NCBI RefSeq assembly: GCF_024519725.1
Contig: NZ_JALJRK010000025.1
Coordinates: 1-64,000 of the forward strand
DNA: 64,000 bases
DNA from: Microvirga sp. Mcv34
GTDB lineage: Bacteria; Pseudomonadota; Alphaproteobacteria; Rhizobiales; Beijerinckiaceae
Direction: 5' to 3'
Part shown: positions 42,908 through 50,934 of the stretch, piece after piece
Numbering within the stretch: position 1 is the stretch's first letter
Layout of the letters: the number at the start of each line of letters is the position of its first letter
Notes under the pieces: generated by a model
Database searches by the model: none
Seen by the model: only the letters and a program-made list of their open reading frames with translations
What the model was told of the DNA's origin: nothing
Translations under genes and position numbers: made by a program

Positions 42908-43972
42908 TTGAAGACATTCACGACCACAATGGCGGCCGTGGCACTTGGAGCCTTTGGCCTCCTCGGCGCCGCGCAGGCGCAGGATAAGGGCACGGTCGGC
43001 GTGGCCATGCCGACGAAGTCGTCCGCGCGTTGGATCGACGACGGCAACAACATGGTCAAGGTGCTCAAAGAGAAGGGCTACAACGTCGACCTGCAATATG
43101 CGGAAGACGACATCCCGAACCAGCTGTCGCAGATCGAGAACATGATCACCAAGGGCTCCAAGGTGCTTGTGATCGCGGCCATCGACGGCACGACGCTCTC
43201 CGATGCGCTCCAGCAGGCCGCCGACAAGGGCATCAAGGTCATCGCCTATGACCGCCTGATCCGCAATTCCAAGAACGTCGACTACTACGCCACCTTCGAC
43301 AACTTCCAGGTCGGCGTGCTGCAGGGCGGCTACATCGAGAAGGCGCTCGGCTTGAAGGAGGGCAAGGGCCCGTTCAACATCGAGCTGTTCGGCGGCTCGC
43401 CCGACGACAACAACGCCTATTTCTTCTACAACGGCGCCATGTCCGTGCTCGACCCCTACATCAAGAGCGGCAAGCTCAAGGTGGTCAGCGGCCAGACCGG
43501 CATGGACAAGGTCTCGACCCTGCGCTGGGACGGCGCGGTGGCCCAGGCCCGCATGGATAACCTGCTCTCCGCCTACTACACCGACAAGCGCGTCGACGCC
43601 GTTCTCTCGCCTTACGACGGCCTGAGCATCGGCATCATCTCGTCGCTCAAGGGCGTCGGCTACGGCACGCCGAAGCAGCCGATGCCGATCATCACCGGCC
43701 AGGACGCGGAAGTGCCCTCGATCAAGTCGATCCTCGCCAAGGAGCAGACCTCGACGGTGTTCAAGGACACCCGCGAGCTCGCCAAGGTGACGGTCAACAT
43801 GGTCGACGCCGTGCTCTCCGGCAAGCAGCCGGAAGTCAACGACACCAAGACCTACGAGAACGGCGTGAAGGTCGTTCCGGCCTACCTGCTGAAGCCGGTG
43901 AGCGTCGATGCCTCGAACTGGAAGGAAGTTCTGGTCGGCAGCGGCTACTACAAGGAAGACCAGTTCAAGTAA
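42908..43972 (+). CDS. chvE: ChvE multiple-sugar-binding periplasmic protein
   Basis: A 354-residue receptor for aldoses (arabinose, galactose, xylose, glucose in Agrobacterium), also a virulence sugar sensor there. Seen: signal peptide ending GAAQAQ, then [46 protein letters not shown] and [15 protein letters not shown], matching ChvE nearly word for word. The start is taken as TTG at 42908, with GGGAG seven bases upstream; this gives exactly the ChvE length and a normal signal peptide. An upstream ATG at 42869 lacks SD. Followed by gguA and gguB. Confidence 0.94.
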   Translation: MKTFTTTMAAVALGAFGLLGAAQAQDKGTVGVAMPTKSSARWIDDGNNMVKVLKEKGYNVDLQYAEDDIPNQLSQIENMITKGSKVLVIAAIDGTTLSDALQQAADKGIKVIAYDRLIRNSKNVDYYATFDNFQVGVLQGGYIEKALGLKEGKGPFNIELFGGSPDDNNAYFFYNGAMSVLDPYIKSGKLKVVSGQTGMDKVSTLRWDGAVAQARMDNLLSAYYTDKRVDAVLSPYDGLSIGIISSLKGVGYGTPKQPMPIITGQDAEVPSIKSILAKEQTSTVFKDTRELAKVTVNMVDAVLSGKQPEVNDTKTYENGVKVVPAYLLKPVSVDASNWKEVLVGSGYYKEDQFK

Positions 43973-43989
43973 TCGGCCGTCTCAAAGAT

Positions 43990-44015
43990 GGACCCTGCGC
44001 GCCCGCGCAGGGTCC
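43990..44015 (+). terminator. Hairpin after chvE
   Basis: GGACCCTGCGC (43990-44000) and GCGCAGGGTCC (44005-44015) form an 11-bp stem with a 4-base loop, followed by TTGCTCATTT. It may partly stop transcription so that chvE is made in excess over gguAB. Confidence 0.6.
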
Positions 44016-44028
44016 TTGCTCATTTCCA

Positions 44029-44144
44029 GAGCATCGGACCCAGAAGTGGAACCCACTTTTGGGGTAGGATCCGATGCTCCACTCTTTGAAGAGCGCATCG
44101 TTCTTTGCGGAAAACCGGGTCCACTTTTCCGCACGATGCGCTAG
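44029..44144 (+). repeat. Nested-hairpin dispersed repeat, copy 1
   Basis: Two hairpins in series. The first has outer arms GAGCATCGGA (from 44029) and TCCGATGCTC (44070-44079) with an inner AAGTGG/CCACTTT pair; the second has GCGCATCG (44093-44100) and CGATGCGC (44134-44141), then CTAG, with TGCGGAAAA and TTTTCCGCA inside. It lies between chvE and gguA. Similar copies are at 47504 and 57643. Confidence 0.75.
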
Positions 44145-44169
44145 AAGGCATCGTGCCTGAGGTCATGCG

Positions 44170-45699
44170 ATGAATGCGATCCTTGAAATGCGGGGGATCA
44201 CCAAGACGTTCCCCGGCGTGAAGGCGCTGGACAACGTCAATATCACGGTCAAGGCCGGCGAGATCCACGCCCTCGTGGGCGAGAACGGCGCCGGCAAGTC
44301 CACGCTGATGAAGGTGCTGAGCGGCGTCTATCCGCACGGCTCCTATTCCGGCGAGATCGTCTACGAGGGCCAGGAGCGGCGCTTCTCGGGGATCGCCGAC
44401 AGCGAGAAGCTCGGCATCATCATCATCCACCAGGAGCTGGCCCTCGTGCCGCTTCTGTCGATCGCGGAGAACATCTTCCTCGGCAACGAGCAGGCGCAGT
44501 TCGGCGTCATCGACTGGTCCGTCGCGTTCGCGAAGACGAAGGATCTTCTCAAGCTCGTCGGCCTCAAGGAATCGCCCGACGAGCTGATCACCAACCTGGG
44601 TGTCGGCAAGCAGCAGCTCGTGGAGATCGCCAAGGCGCTCTCGAAGAAGGTGAAGCTTCTCATCCTCGACGAGCCGACCGCGAGCCTGAACGAGAAGGAC
44701 AGCGATGCGCTGCTGAACCTGCTGCTCCGGTTCAAGGAGCAGGGCATTTCCTCGATCCTGATCTCGCATAAGCTGAACGAGATTTCGAAGGTCGCCGATT
44801 CCATCACGGTCCTGCGCGACGGCGGCACGGTCGAGACGCTCGATTGCCGGGCCGAGTCGATCAGCGAGGACCGCATCATCCGCGGCATGGTCGGCCGCAC
44901 GATGGAGGACCGGTACCCGAAGCGCGAGCCGAAGATCGGCGAGACCATCTTCCAGGTCGAGAACTGGTCGGCCTATCACCCGCTCCACAGCCACATGCAG
45001 GTGGTCAAGAACGTCAACCTCAACATCCGGCGCGGCGAGATCGTGGGTATCGCCGGGCTGATGGGGGCGGGGCGGACCGAGTTCGCCATGAGCCTGTTCG
45101 GCCGCAGCTACGGCCAGAACATTTCCGGCCGGGTGAGCCTCCACGGCAAGGAGATCGACGTGAGCACGGTGGAGAAGGCGGTCTCCAACGGGATCGCCTA
45201 TGCCACCGAGGACCGCAAGACCTACGGCCTCGTCCTGGCCGAGGACATCCGCAAGAACGTGACGCTCGCCCATCTCGAGGGCGTCTCCAAGAACCTCGTC
45301 ATTGATGACATCCAGGAACTGGCGGTCGCCAACGACTACCGGAGCAAGATGCGGATCCGCTGCTCCAACGTCTTCCAGGAGGCGGTGAACCTCTCGGGCG
45401 GCAACCAGCAGAAAGTGGTCCTGAGTAAATGGCTCTTCTCCGATCCGGAGATCCTGATCCTGGACGAGCCGACCCGCGGCATCGACGTCGGGGCGAAATA
45501 CGAAATCTACACGATCATCAACAGGCTGGCCGATGCCGGCAAGGGCGTCCTCATGATATCCTCGGAAATGCCTGAACTGCTCGGCATGTGCGACCGGATC
45601 TACGTCATGAACGAAGGCTCCCTGATTGCCGAACTCGACATTGCCGAGGCATCCCAGGAAAAGATCATGCACGCCATCGTAAAGTCGGGGAGACGCTGA
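44170..45699 (+). CDS. gguA: Sugar importer ATPase GguA (duplicated ABC domains)
   Basis: A 509-residue CUT2 ATPase. Seen: Walker [10 protein letters not shown] (37-45), [15 protein letters not shown], then a second half with [26 protein letters not shown] and [26 protein letters not shown] seven bases upstream. It follows chvE after the repeat element and precedes gguB by one base; order and sequence match the Agrobacterium chvE-gguAB locus. No gguC follows here. Confidence 0.93.
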   Translation: MNAILEMRGITKTFPGVKALDNVNITVKAGEIHALVGENGAGKSTLMKVLSGVYPHGSYSGEIVYEGQERRFSGIADSEKLGIIIIHQELALVPLLSIAENIFLGNEQAQFGVIDWSVAFAKTKDLLKLVGLKESPDELITNLGVGKQQLVEIAKALSKKVKLLILDEPTASLNEKDSDALLNLLLRFKEQGISSILISHKLNEISKVADSITVLRDGGTVETLDCRAESISEDRIIRGMVGRTMEDRYPKREPKIGETIFQVENWSAYHPLHSHMQVVKNVNLNIRRGEIVGIAGLMGAGRTEFAMSLFGRSYGQNISGRVSLHGKEIDVSTVEKAVSNGIAYATEDRKTYGLVLAEDIRKNVTLAHLEGVSKNLVIDDIQELAVANDYRSKMRIRCSNVFQEAVNLSGGNQQKVVLSKWLFSDPEILILDEPTRGIDVGAKYEIYTIINRLADAGKGVLMISSEMPELLGMCDRIYVMNEGSLIAELDIAEASQEKIMHAIVKSGRR

Positions 45700-45700
45700 G

Positions 45701-46900
45701 ATGGACACGAGAACCGCCGACGAGATCCAGGTTCCCCAGCAAAAGACGTCTTGGATGGAGTTCGTCAAAACCCATTTCCGCGACTACGGCATGCTGCTGT
45801 CGCTTCTGGTCATCATGCTGTTCTTCCAGGTGGTGACGGACGGAACCCTGCTGCGGCCGCTCAACCTGACCAACCTGGTGCTCCAGAACAGCTACATCGT
45901 CATCATGGCGCTGGGCATGCTCCTGGTCATCGTGGCGGGCCATATCGACCTCTCGGTCGGCTCCATCGTCGGCTTCGTCGGGGGGCTGGCGGCCATGATG
46001 ATGGTGCGGTGGGGCTTCGATCCGGTGACGACCACCATCGCATGCCTGATCGTGGGCGGCATGATCGGCGCGGCGCAGGGCTATTGGGTCGCCTATTTCA
46101 AGGTGCCGTCCTTCATCGTCACTCTCGCCGGCATGCTCGTCTTCAAGGGCCTGACCCTGGCGCTGCTCGGCGGCATGTCGGTCGGCCCGTTCCCGGTCGG
46201 CTTCCAGCGCTTGAGCTCCGGATTCATCCCGGACATGTTCGGCGGCGAGGGCTTCAACTACACCGCGCTGTTCCTCGGCGTCGCCAGCGTGGCCGCCATC
46301 ATCTATTTCAGCTTCCGCAGCCGCGCCAATCAGCTCAAGCATGCGGTCGAGACCGCGCCCTTCGGTCTGTTCCTGTTCAAGAACGCCCTGCTGGCCGTTC
46401 TCGTGGTCGCGTTCTGCTACCTGATGGCGACCTATCGCGGCCTGCCGAACGTGCTCGTCATCATGGCGGTCCTGATCGCGCTCTACGCCTTCGTGACCAA
46501 CCGCACCACGATCGGCCGCCGCATCTATGCGCTCGGCGGCAACGAGAAGGCGGCCAAGCTGTCGGGCATCAAGACCGAACGCCTGACCTTCCTCACCTTC
46601 GTCAACATGGGCGTGCTGGCGGGTCTGGCCGGCCTCATCTTCGCCGCACGCCTCAACACGGCGACGCCGAAGGCGGGCCTCGGCTTCGAGCTCGACGTGA
46701 TCGCGGCGGTATTCATTGGCGGCGCCTCCGCGACCGGCGGCGTCGGCAAGGTCACGGGGGCGGTCATCGGCGCCTTCGTGATGGGCGTGATGAACAACGG
46801 CATGTCGATCCTCGGCATCGGTATCGACTACCAGCAGGTCATCAAGGGACTCGTGCTGCTGGCGGCCGTCTCCCTCGACGTCTACAACAGGAAGAAGTGA
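45701..46900 (+). CDS. gguB: Sugar importer permease GguB
   Basis: A 399-residue permease, longer than usual CUT2 permeases as in XylH/GguB. Seen: GMLLVIVAGHIDLSVGSIVGF (about 67-87, the family motif), AYFKVPSFIVTLAGMLVFKGL, a central loop FRSRANQLKHAVETAPF, and LGGNEKAAKLSGIKTERLTF near the cytoplasmic face. GGGGAG seven bases upstream. Closed by a terminator at 46935. Confidence 0.93.
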   Translation: MDTRTADEIQVPQQKTSWMEFVKTHFRDYGMLLSLLVIMLFFQVVTDGTLLRPLNLTNLVLQNSYIVIMALGMLLVIVAGHIDLSVGSIVGFVGGLAAMMMVRWGFDPVTTTIACLIVGGMIGAAQGYWVAYFKVPSFIVTLAGMLVFKGLTLALLGGMSVGPFPVGFQRLSSGFIPDMFGGEGFNYTALFLGVASVAAIIYFSFRSRANQLKHAVETAPFGLFLFKNALLAVLVVAFCYLMATYRGLPNVLVIMAVLIALYAFVTNRTTIGRRIYALGGNEKAAKLSGIKTERLTFLTFVNMGVLAGLAGLIFAARLNTATPKAGLGFELDVIAAVFIGGASATGGVGKVTGAVIGAFVMGVMNNGMSILGIGIDYQQVIKGLVLLAAVSLDVYNRKK

Positions 46901-46934
46901 GACGGGCGCTCACACCGGCGTCAGACACGCGAAC

Positions 46935-46958
46935 GGCGAGCCTCGGGCTCGCCATTTT
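46935..46958 (+). terminator. Rho-independent terminator after gguB
   Basis: GGCGAGCC (46935-46942) and GGCTCGCC (46946-46953) form an 8-bp stem with a 3-base loop, followed by ATTTTCATT. Confidence 0.8.
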
Positions 46959-46986
46959 CATTGGGCGCGATCTGGAGTTGTTCCGA

Positions 46987-47295
46987 TCAATGGGCGGAAG
47001 CGGTCAGGCCGGCCGCTTCAGGAACCGGGCTCTTGGTCAGGGTCATCTTGCTGGCGCTGCGGTCGCAGGACACCGTGACGAAGCCGTCGGAAGCGTTGAT
47101 GCGAACTGTCACCATATCGTCGGTGCTGACAAGCTTGACCGGTTCCTCATCCACGTCCTGCGCGGCTTCGTTGATGATCGAGAGGCATTCGCTGAAGGGC
47201 ATGGAGGCAATGCGCGTGTCGGCCGCCAGAGCTGCAGATCCGGCTGCGAAGGCACCCAGGGTGCCGAGCATGGTTGCAAGCAAAGTAGAGCGCAT
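46987..47295 (-). CDS. Secreted hypothetical protein
   Basis: A 102-residue protein, not recognised. Seen: a good signal peptide (MRSTLLATMLGTLGAFAAGS, cleavage near ALAAD) and a mature part with two Cys (SECLSII and VSCDRS) that could pair, plus VTVRINASDGFVTVSCD, suggestive of a small beta-rich periplasmic domain. ATG 47295 has GGGAG nine bases upstream. It is convergent with gguB and monocistronic. Confidence 0.65.
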   Translation of the reverse strand: MRSTLLATMLGTLGAFAAGSAALAADTRIASMPFSECLSIINEAAQDVDEEPVKLVSTDDMVTVRINASDGFVTVSCDRSASKMTLTKSPVPEAAGLTASAH

Positions 47296-47503
47296 CGATC
47301 GGTTCTCCCAACGCTCGGATATGACCACGCCCGAGAACGTTTCGCTGTGTCCTAGCACACGAGAAAGGAACGTCCCTCGCGAGGGCCCGTTCCTCGCCGT
47401 CAATGTCGCAGGGGAGGGCCGGACCATCATTGATAAATGTCACATGTCCGGCGTTAGAGATTCCTGAAGAACCTTGGCTTTTCGCTCGGCCGGAAGAAGC
47501 TCC

Positions 47504-47613
47504 AGAGCCTCGGACCCAAAAGTGGCTTCCACTTTTGGGTCCGAGGCTCTTTCTCTTGGCTGGCGCATCGGATGGACCGGAAAACCGGGTCCACTTTTCC
47601 GTCCGATGCGCTA
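47504..47613 (+). repeat. Nested-hairpin dispersed repeat, copy 2
   Basis: The first hairpin is perfect: 22-base arms 47504-47525 and 47529-47550 around a CTT loop. The second has GCGCATCGGA (47563-47572) and TCCGATGCGC (47602-47611) with GGAAAA and TTTTCC inside, then TAG. Same order as copy 1. Lies between two small hypothetical genes. Confidence 0.78.
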
Positions 47614-47784
47614 GCCGCTCGACTCCTTCTGACGCCCGGAGATCCGGCGCCCGCGTTGCTCCGCCTGCTCCAGGGCCTCGGCCAGAAGACGGCGGCTCCG
47701 CCTCAGGGCGTTCTCATCCGGCATGGCGGCACTCAAGGTCGCGAGGATCTTATCGGCCTCCGTTTCGTGGCGTGGCTCAGGCAT
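47611..47784 (-). CDS. Small hypothetical protein
   Basis: A 57-residue charged, probably all-helical protein, not recognised. Seen: GGAG six to seven bases before ATG 47784; ETEADKILATLSAAMPDENA followed by an Arg/Glu-rich helix (RRSRRLLAEALEQAEQRGRR). Cytoplasmic, no Cys. The stop touches the end of the dispersed repeat. Upstream in-frame starts exist but have no SD. Confidence 0.45.
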   Translation of the reverse strand: MPEPRHETEADKILATLSAAMPDENALRRSRRLLAEALEQAEQRGRRISGRQKESSG

Positions 47785-48014
47785 GGCAATCTCCATCAAG
47801 CTGTGCAGGAGCAACCGCCCGGCGTCTTCCCGGTTCCTGCGCGACAATCTGGACAGGGGAAGGAAACCTGTTTCTGGCGTAATATTGTCTAGCTTGGGCC
47901 GCCTTGCTCAAGGGCCTCACGGACGATGTCCCGGCCGTCGAAACGACTTCGTGTTCAGCCTCTCACATTGCGCGTTCAGACATGATTCATCGCAAGATTG
48001 TCAGGGATGGTGCC

Positions 48015-48242
48015 ATGACCACCGGCGGACCAGACCCTTTGAAGGATGCTCTCGCTCTCCAGGCACGGGTGAAGGGCTTGCAGGCTCTGCTCGAATTGCA
48101 GCGCTGGCAGATCGAGGTGCTCAACAGCAGGCTCTATTCATCCGAGCCCGGTGGCGTCGCCGCGCGGCGTCTTTTGTCTCTCAAGCGAGACGAGGCCACC
48201 AGGGACACATTCAGGATGCCGAAAGGCGTCAACGATCCCTGA
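48015..48242 (+). CDS. Small hypothetical protein, MTTGGPDP start
   Basis: A 75-residue cytoplasmic protein, not recognised. Seen: AGGGA seven bases before ATG 48015, an amphipathic helix ALQARVKGLQALLELQRWQI, and the start MTTGGPDPLKDAL, which recalls the MTGGPDPFEAL start of the histidine kinase at 50935. Upstream ATG 47982 is an alternative. Ends before a bidirectional terminator. Confidence 0.5.
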   Translation: MTTGGPDPLKDALALQARVKGLQALLELQRWQIEVLNSRLYSSEPGGVAARRLLSLKRDEATRDTFRMPKGVNDP

Positions 48243-48271
48243 TCACTTTTTTGTTCGCTTCATCACGCGAA

Positions 48272-48297
48272 AAGGCCCGGTGTTTCCACCGGGCCTT
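48272..48297. terminator. Bidirectional terminator
   Basis: AAGGCCCGGTG (48272-48282) and CACCGGGCCTT (48287-48297) form an 11-bp stem with a 4-base loop. The minus strand continues TTTT, serving the outer-membrane gene; the plus strand ends the small hypothetical gene. Confidence 0.85.
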
Positions 48298-48322
48298 CTG
48301 CATTGTCGGGGATGCGACGTGA

Positions 48323-49030
48323 TCAGTTGAACTTGTAGTTCAGGCCGGCGCGGATCACGCCGAATTCCGCATCGCGGTTCACGTTCACGCGGCCGCCGAG
48401 CACGTAGTTGTCCTTCGTGTCGAGATCGACATAGAGGCCTTCGACCTTGGCGGTGAAGTTGTTGGTGATGGCGTATTCCACGCCGCCGCCGAGGGTCCAG
48501 CCCCAGTTGACCTCGTCGCCGCTGTGATAGCCGAGCACCGGGTCGTAGCCGCGGTTGCCGCCGATGTCGCCGTAGGCGAAGCCGCCGGTGCCGTACACGA
48601 GGGCACGGTCGAAGGCGACGCCCGCGCGGGCGCGGATCGTGCCGAAGAAGCCGTCGGAGTCGCCGTCATAATAGGTGGTGCCGTAGGACGCGCCCTTGTT
48701 GCCGACGGCGGCATACTGGAGGTCGGTCTCGACGCCGGCCACGAACATGCCGAACTGATAATTGTAGCCGGCCTGGGCGCCGCCGACGAAGCCGCCGCCA
48801 CGGCTGCCGCGGACCGTGCCGAAGGCCGGATCGTAGTAGCGGCTGTCGCCGACGTTCCAGCCGTAGCCGGCGTTCAGACCAGCATAGAAGCCCGTCCAGG
48901 TGAAGATCGGAAGGGCATTGTAGGCCGGAGCAGGAGAATAGCGGCTCGGCAGGTCAGCCGCGTGAGCCGTCGAAGCCGCGATGGCGAGAGCCGCAGTGGC
49001 CGCGAGAAGTCCAAGAGCAGAGTGACGCAT
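48323..49030 (-). CDS. Omp25/31-like outer-membrane beta-barrel protein
   Basis: A 235-residue outer-membrane protein. Seen: signal peptide ending AHAAD, then DLPSRYSPAPAY and WTGFYAGLNAGYGW, the standard opening of rhizobial Omp25/31-type barrels; alternating strand pattern with GGGVEYAITNNFTAKVEGLYVDL and a C-terminal strand FGVIRAGLNYKFN. About eight strands fit the length. Single gene with its own terminator. Probably an abundant surface-stabilising protein. Confidence 0.9.
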   Translation of the reverse strand: MRHSALGLLAATAALAIAASTAHAADLPSRYSPAPAYNALPIFTWTGFYAGLNAGYGWNVGDSRYYDPAFGTVRGSRGGGFVGGAQAGYNYQFGMFVAGVETDLQYAAVGNKGASYGTTYYDGDSDGFFGTIRARAGVAFDRALVYGTGGFAYGDIGGNRGYDPVLGYHSGDEVNWGWTLGGGVEYAITNNFTAKVEGLYVDLDTKDNYVLGGRVNVNRDAEFGVIRAGLNYKFN

Positions 49031-49278
49031 AACTGTATTCCGTGCTTAGCAACAAAAGGTCGGATAGGCATTTATTGCCTGTCATGGGTCTAATAAGGGA
49101 ATGCGAGAGATTGTTGCAATATCTTTCGAGGTATTCCGTCGGAACATGATTGATGATTTATGAATGTTTACTTTTCATCAACCATAAAGTCTGTGCCGAG
49201 CTTGAGATCGAAGGCTGACTATGCGCAGATCTCGGCGTGAAGTTTGGCCGCGAGGCCTCAAAGCAAGAGACAGAACTT

Positions 49279-49309
49279 GGCCTCGCCTTTTTCAAGGCGA
49301 GGCCTTTTT
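49279..49309 (+). terminator. Terminator-like hairpin on the plus strand without an assigned gene
   Basis: GGCCTCGCCTT (49279-49289) and AAGGCGAGGCC (49294-49304), 11 bp, loop 4, then TTTTT (49305-49309). The T-run is only on the plus strand, yet no plus-strand gene precedes it between 49031 and 49278. It may end a small RNA, or act for the Nudix gene on the other strand without a T-run. Confidence 0.65.
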
Positions 49310-49324
49310 GTCATCGCCTCAGCA

Positions 49325-49759
49325 TCAGACTCCGCGCAGCTTCGAAGCCGCGTGAGCCCGCCGGGCAATCACATCGACATCCGCGCTCATGGGCAAGCGG
49401 CCCGAATCGACCTCCGCAAGGTCGAACCAGCGCGCCTCAGGGGCATCGTCACCCGCGACGGGCTCGCCCGCGATCCAGAGGCATTGCACGGCGATCAGGA
49501 TGTAGTGCCGCTCGATGGCGCCGGACGAATCCCGCACGAGGATGTCGAGTGTGGTGATGATGTCCCGGGCTTGTGCGTGGATTCCTGTCTCTTCCAGGAG
49601 CTCCCGGATCACGGCCTCCGCGACCGTCTCGCCAAACTCGATCTTCCCGCCGGGAAAGCCCCAGAGGCCCGCATCGGGCGGATTGGCCCGGCGCACGAGC
49701 AACGTCCGGTCTTCGTGGATGACCACGGCGATGACGGCGGGAATGGGTGAAGAGGACAT
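49325..49759 (-). CDS. Nudix hydrolase
   Basis: A 144-residue hydrolase of nucleoside diphosphate-linked compounds. Seen: the complete Nudix box GKIEFGETVAEAVIRELLEE followed by TGI (about 38-60), preceded by GLWGFPG. Similar short proteins clean oxidised nucleotides (MutT-like) or serve ADP-ribose/CTP; substrate not determinable. The start lies directly beyond the phasin terminator hairpin and has no clear SD. Confidence 0.92.
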   Translation of the reverse strand: MSSSPIPAVIAVVIHEDRTLLVRRANPPDAGLWGFPGGKIEFGETVAEAVIRELLEETGIHAQARDIITTLDILVRDSSGAIERHYILIAVQCLWIAGEPVAGDDAPEARWFDLAEVDSGRLPMSADVDVIARRAHAASKLRGV

Positions 49760-49763
49760 GGAA

Positions 49764-49791
49764 AAGGCCCGGCCTGGAGAGGCCGAGCCTT
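49764..49791 (-). terminator. Terminator after phasin gene
   Basis: Arms 49764-49775 and 49780-49791 form a 12-base stem with one G-T wobble and a 4-base loop; the minus strand continues TTTTCC. It closes the phasin gene ending at 49822. Confidence 0.7.
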
Positions 49792-49821
49792 AACCGAAAG
49801 GCTGGTCGCCGGATAGGTCGT

Positions 49822-50316
49822 TCAGCGGCCCGAGCGGTGCAGGGCCGATTGCAGCGGCTCCAGGCTCCTGGTGAACCAGAGGGCCGTCGTCTCGGCGATG
49901 TCCTTCCACTGGGCTGAGGCGGTCTCGTAAGCCTGGCGCGTCGCCTGGCTCTGAGCCTTGAAGGCCTCGGGAAGCGGGGAGGGGCTGATCGCCGAGCGCC
50001 ACAGGTCCAGAGCGGCATCGCGCTGCGTGTTCATGGCTTCGATGATCTTCTCGTTCACTTCCAGAGCGCCCTTGGCCGAGGTGGCCACGGCCTCGCTCAT
50101 GGCCTTGCGCAGGACGTCACCCTGGTTCCTGACGGACGAGAAGAGGGCTCCTGCCTCGGCGGGCGCAGCGATCGTCGCAGACAGCGGAGCGGGCTTCGCC
50201 TCCGCCACGGCCTCGACCGTCTCGGCGGCCGGGATGGCTGCCATCTCGACGAGGTCGGTGGCCTTCTGCGCGGTCTTTGCTGTCGTCTTGGCTCTGGGCT
50301 TCTTCACTTCCGCCAT
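49822..50316 (-). CDS. Phasin family protein (long)
   Basis: A 164-residue polyhydroxyalkanoate granule-associated protein. Seen: a basic, Lys/Ala-rich N-terminus (KKPRAKTTAKTAQKAT) that could touch DNA or the granule surface, an Ala/Pro linker, then the phasin helix bundle (KAMSEAVATSAKGALEVNEK, MNTQRDAALDLWRSAI). AAGGA seven bases upstream. In tandem with the next phasin. Confidence 0.88.
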   Translation of the reverse strand: MAEVKKPRAKTTAKTAQKATDLVEMAAIPAAETVEAVAEAKPAPLSATIAAPAEAGALFSSVRNQGDVLRKAMSEAVATSAKGALEVNEKIIEAMNTQRDAALDLWRSAISPSPLPEAFKAQSQATRQAYETASAQWKDIAETTALWFTRSLEPLQSALHRSGR

Positions 50317-50353
50317 CGTGAGGTCCTTGCAAGGTTTTAAGGGGAGAAGGAGG

Positions 50354-50734
50354 TTACTTCTTGGAGCCCGGCTGCTTCATGGACGATTGAGCCAGGGAGC
50401 CGAATTCCTTCATCTGGGTCTGCATCGCCTCGAACTGGCTGCGGACGAACTCGGCCTGGATCTGCATGGCTTCCTGCATGTCCTTGGCGCGCACCATGCG
50501 CTGTGCGAGGTCGAAGGCGGCGGTCAGGTTCTGCTCGGTATAGGCGAAGGTCTTGCGGGCGGCATCCTTGGCGCTGGCCTGGACGGTGTTCGCCGATCCC
50601 TCGAAGGTGTCGGCCGTCTTCTGGGCAGCGGTCATGAAACCGTCGATCGCCTTGCGGGCCTGCTCGACGCTCTTCTCGGCGAAATCGCGCATTTCCGGGG
50701 GAACTTCGTAACCTTGGGTCGGATTCGTGGCCAT
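50354..50734 (-). CDS. Phasin family protein (short)
   Basis: A 126-residue phasin. Seen: the core PPEMRDFAEKSVEQARKAID, FEGSANTVQASAKDAARKTF, then NLTAAFDLAQRMVRAKDMQE and LQAEF-like QAEFVRSQFEAM, a strong family pattern. AAGGAG six bases before the ATG. It coats PHB granules and limits their fusion. Its promoter contains TGC-rich repeats like PhaR sites. Confidence 0.92.
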   Translation of the reverse strand: MATNPTQGYEVPPEMRDFAEKSVEQARKAIDGFMTAAQKTADTFEGSANTVQASAKDAARKTFAYTEQNLTAAFDLAQRMVRAKDMQEAMQIQAEFVRSQFEAMQTQMKEFGSLAQSSMKQPGSKK

Positions 50735-50755
50735 GGAATGCTCCTTGTCGTTGGA

Positions 50756-50795
50756 TATTTGTGCAGTGCAATATCACATTGTGCGATGCAAAATC
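50756..50795 (-). promoter_or_regulatory. TGCA-rich repeat, candidate PhaR operator
   Basis: GTGCAGTGCAATATCACA and ATTGTGCGATGCAAAATC run together upstream of the short phasin gene, giving several TGCA half-sites. PhaR repressors of phasin genes bind TTGC/GCAA-type repeats; no phaR gene is in the window. Inference from motif and position. Confidence 0.45.
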
Positions 50796-50934
50796 AACTC
50801 CCTGATGATTCGTCTTATTAAGGTTACCTGAAAGTAAACGGATTCAAGTGTCCTGCCTTGCATGCTTGGCCGTCGATATTAGTCTAGAAGCTCTACTTGA
50901 GTGACTCTCAGTTCTTTCACCGCAAGGACCGTTG

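Noticed and set aside
49219-49354. A short plus-strand frame running through the orphan terminator
   Set aside because: It reads through a strong hairpin into the antisense of the Nudix gene and has Arg-rich random composition.
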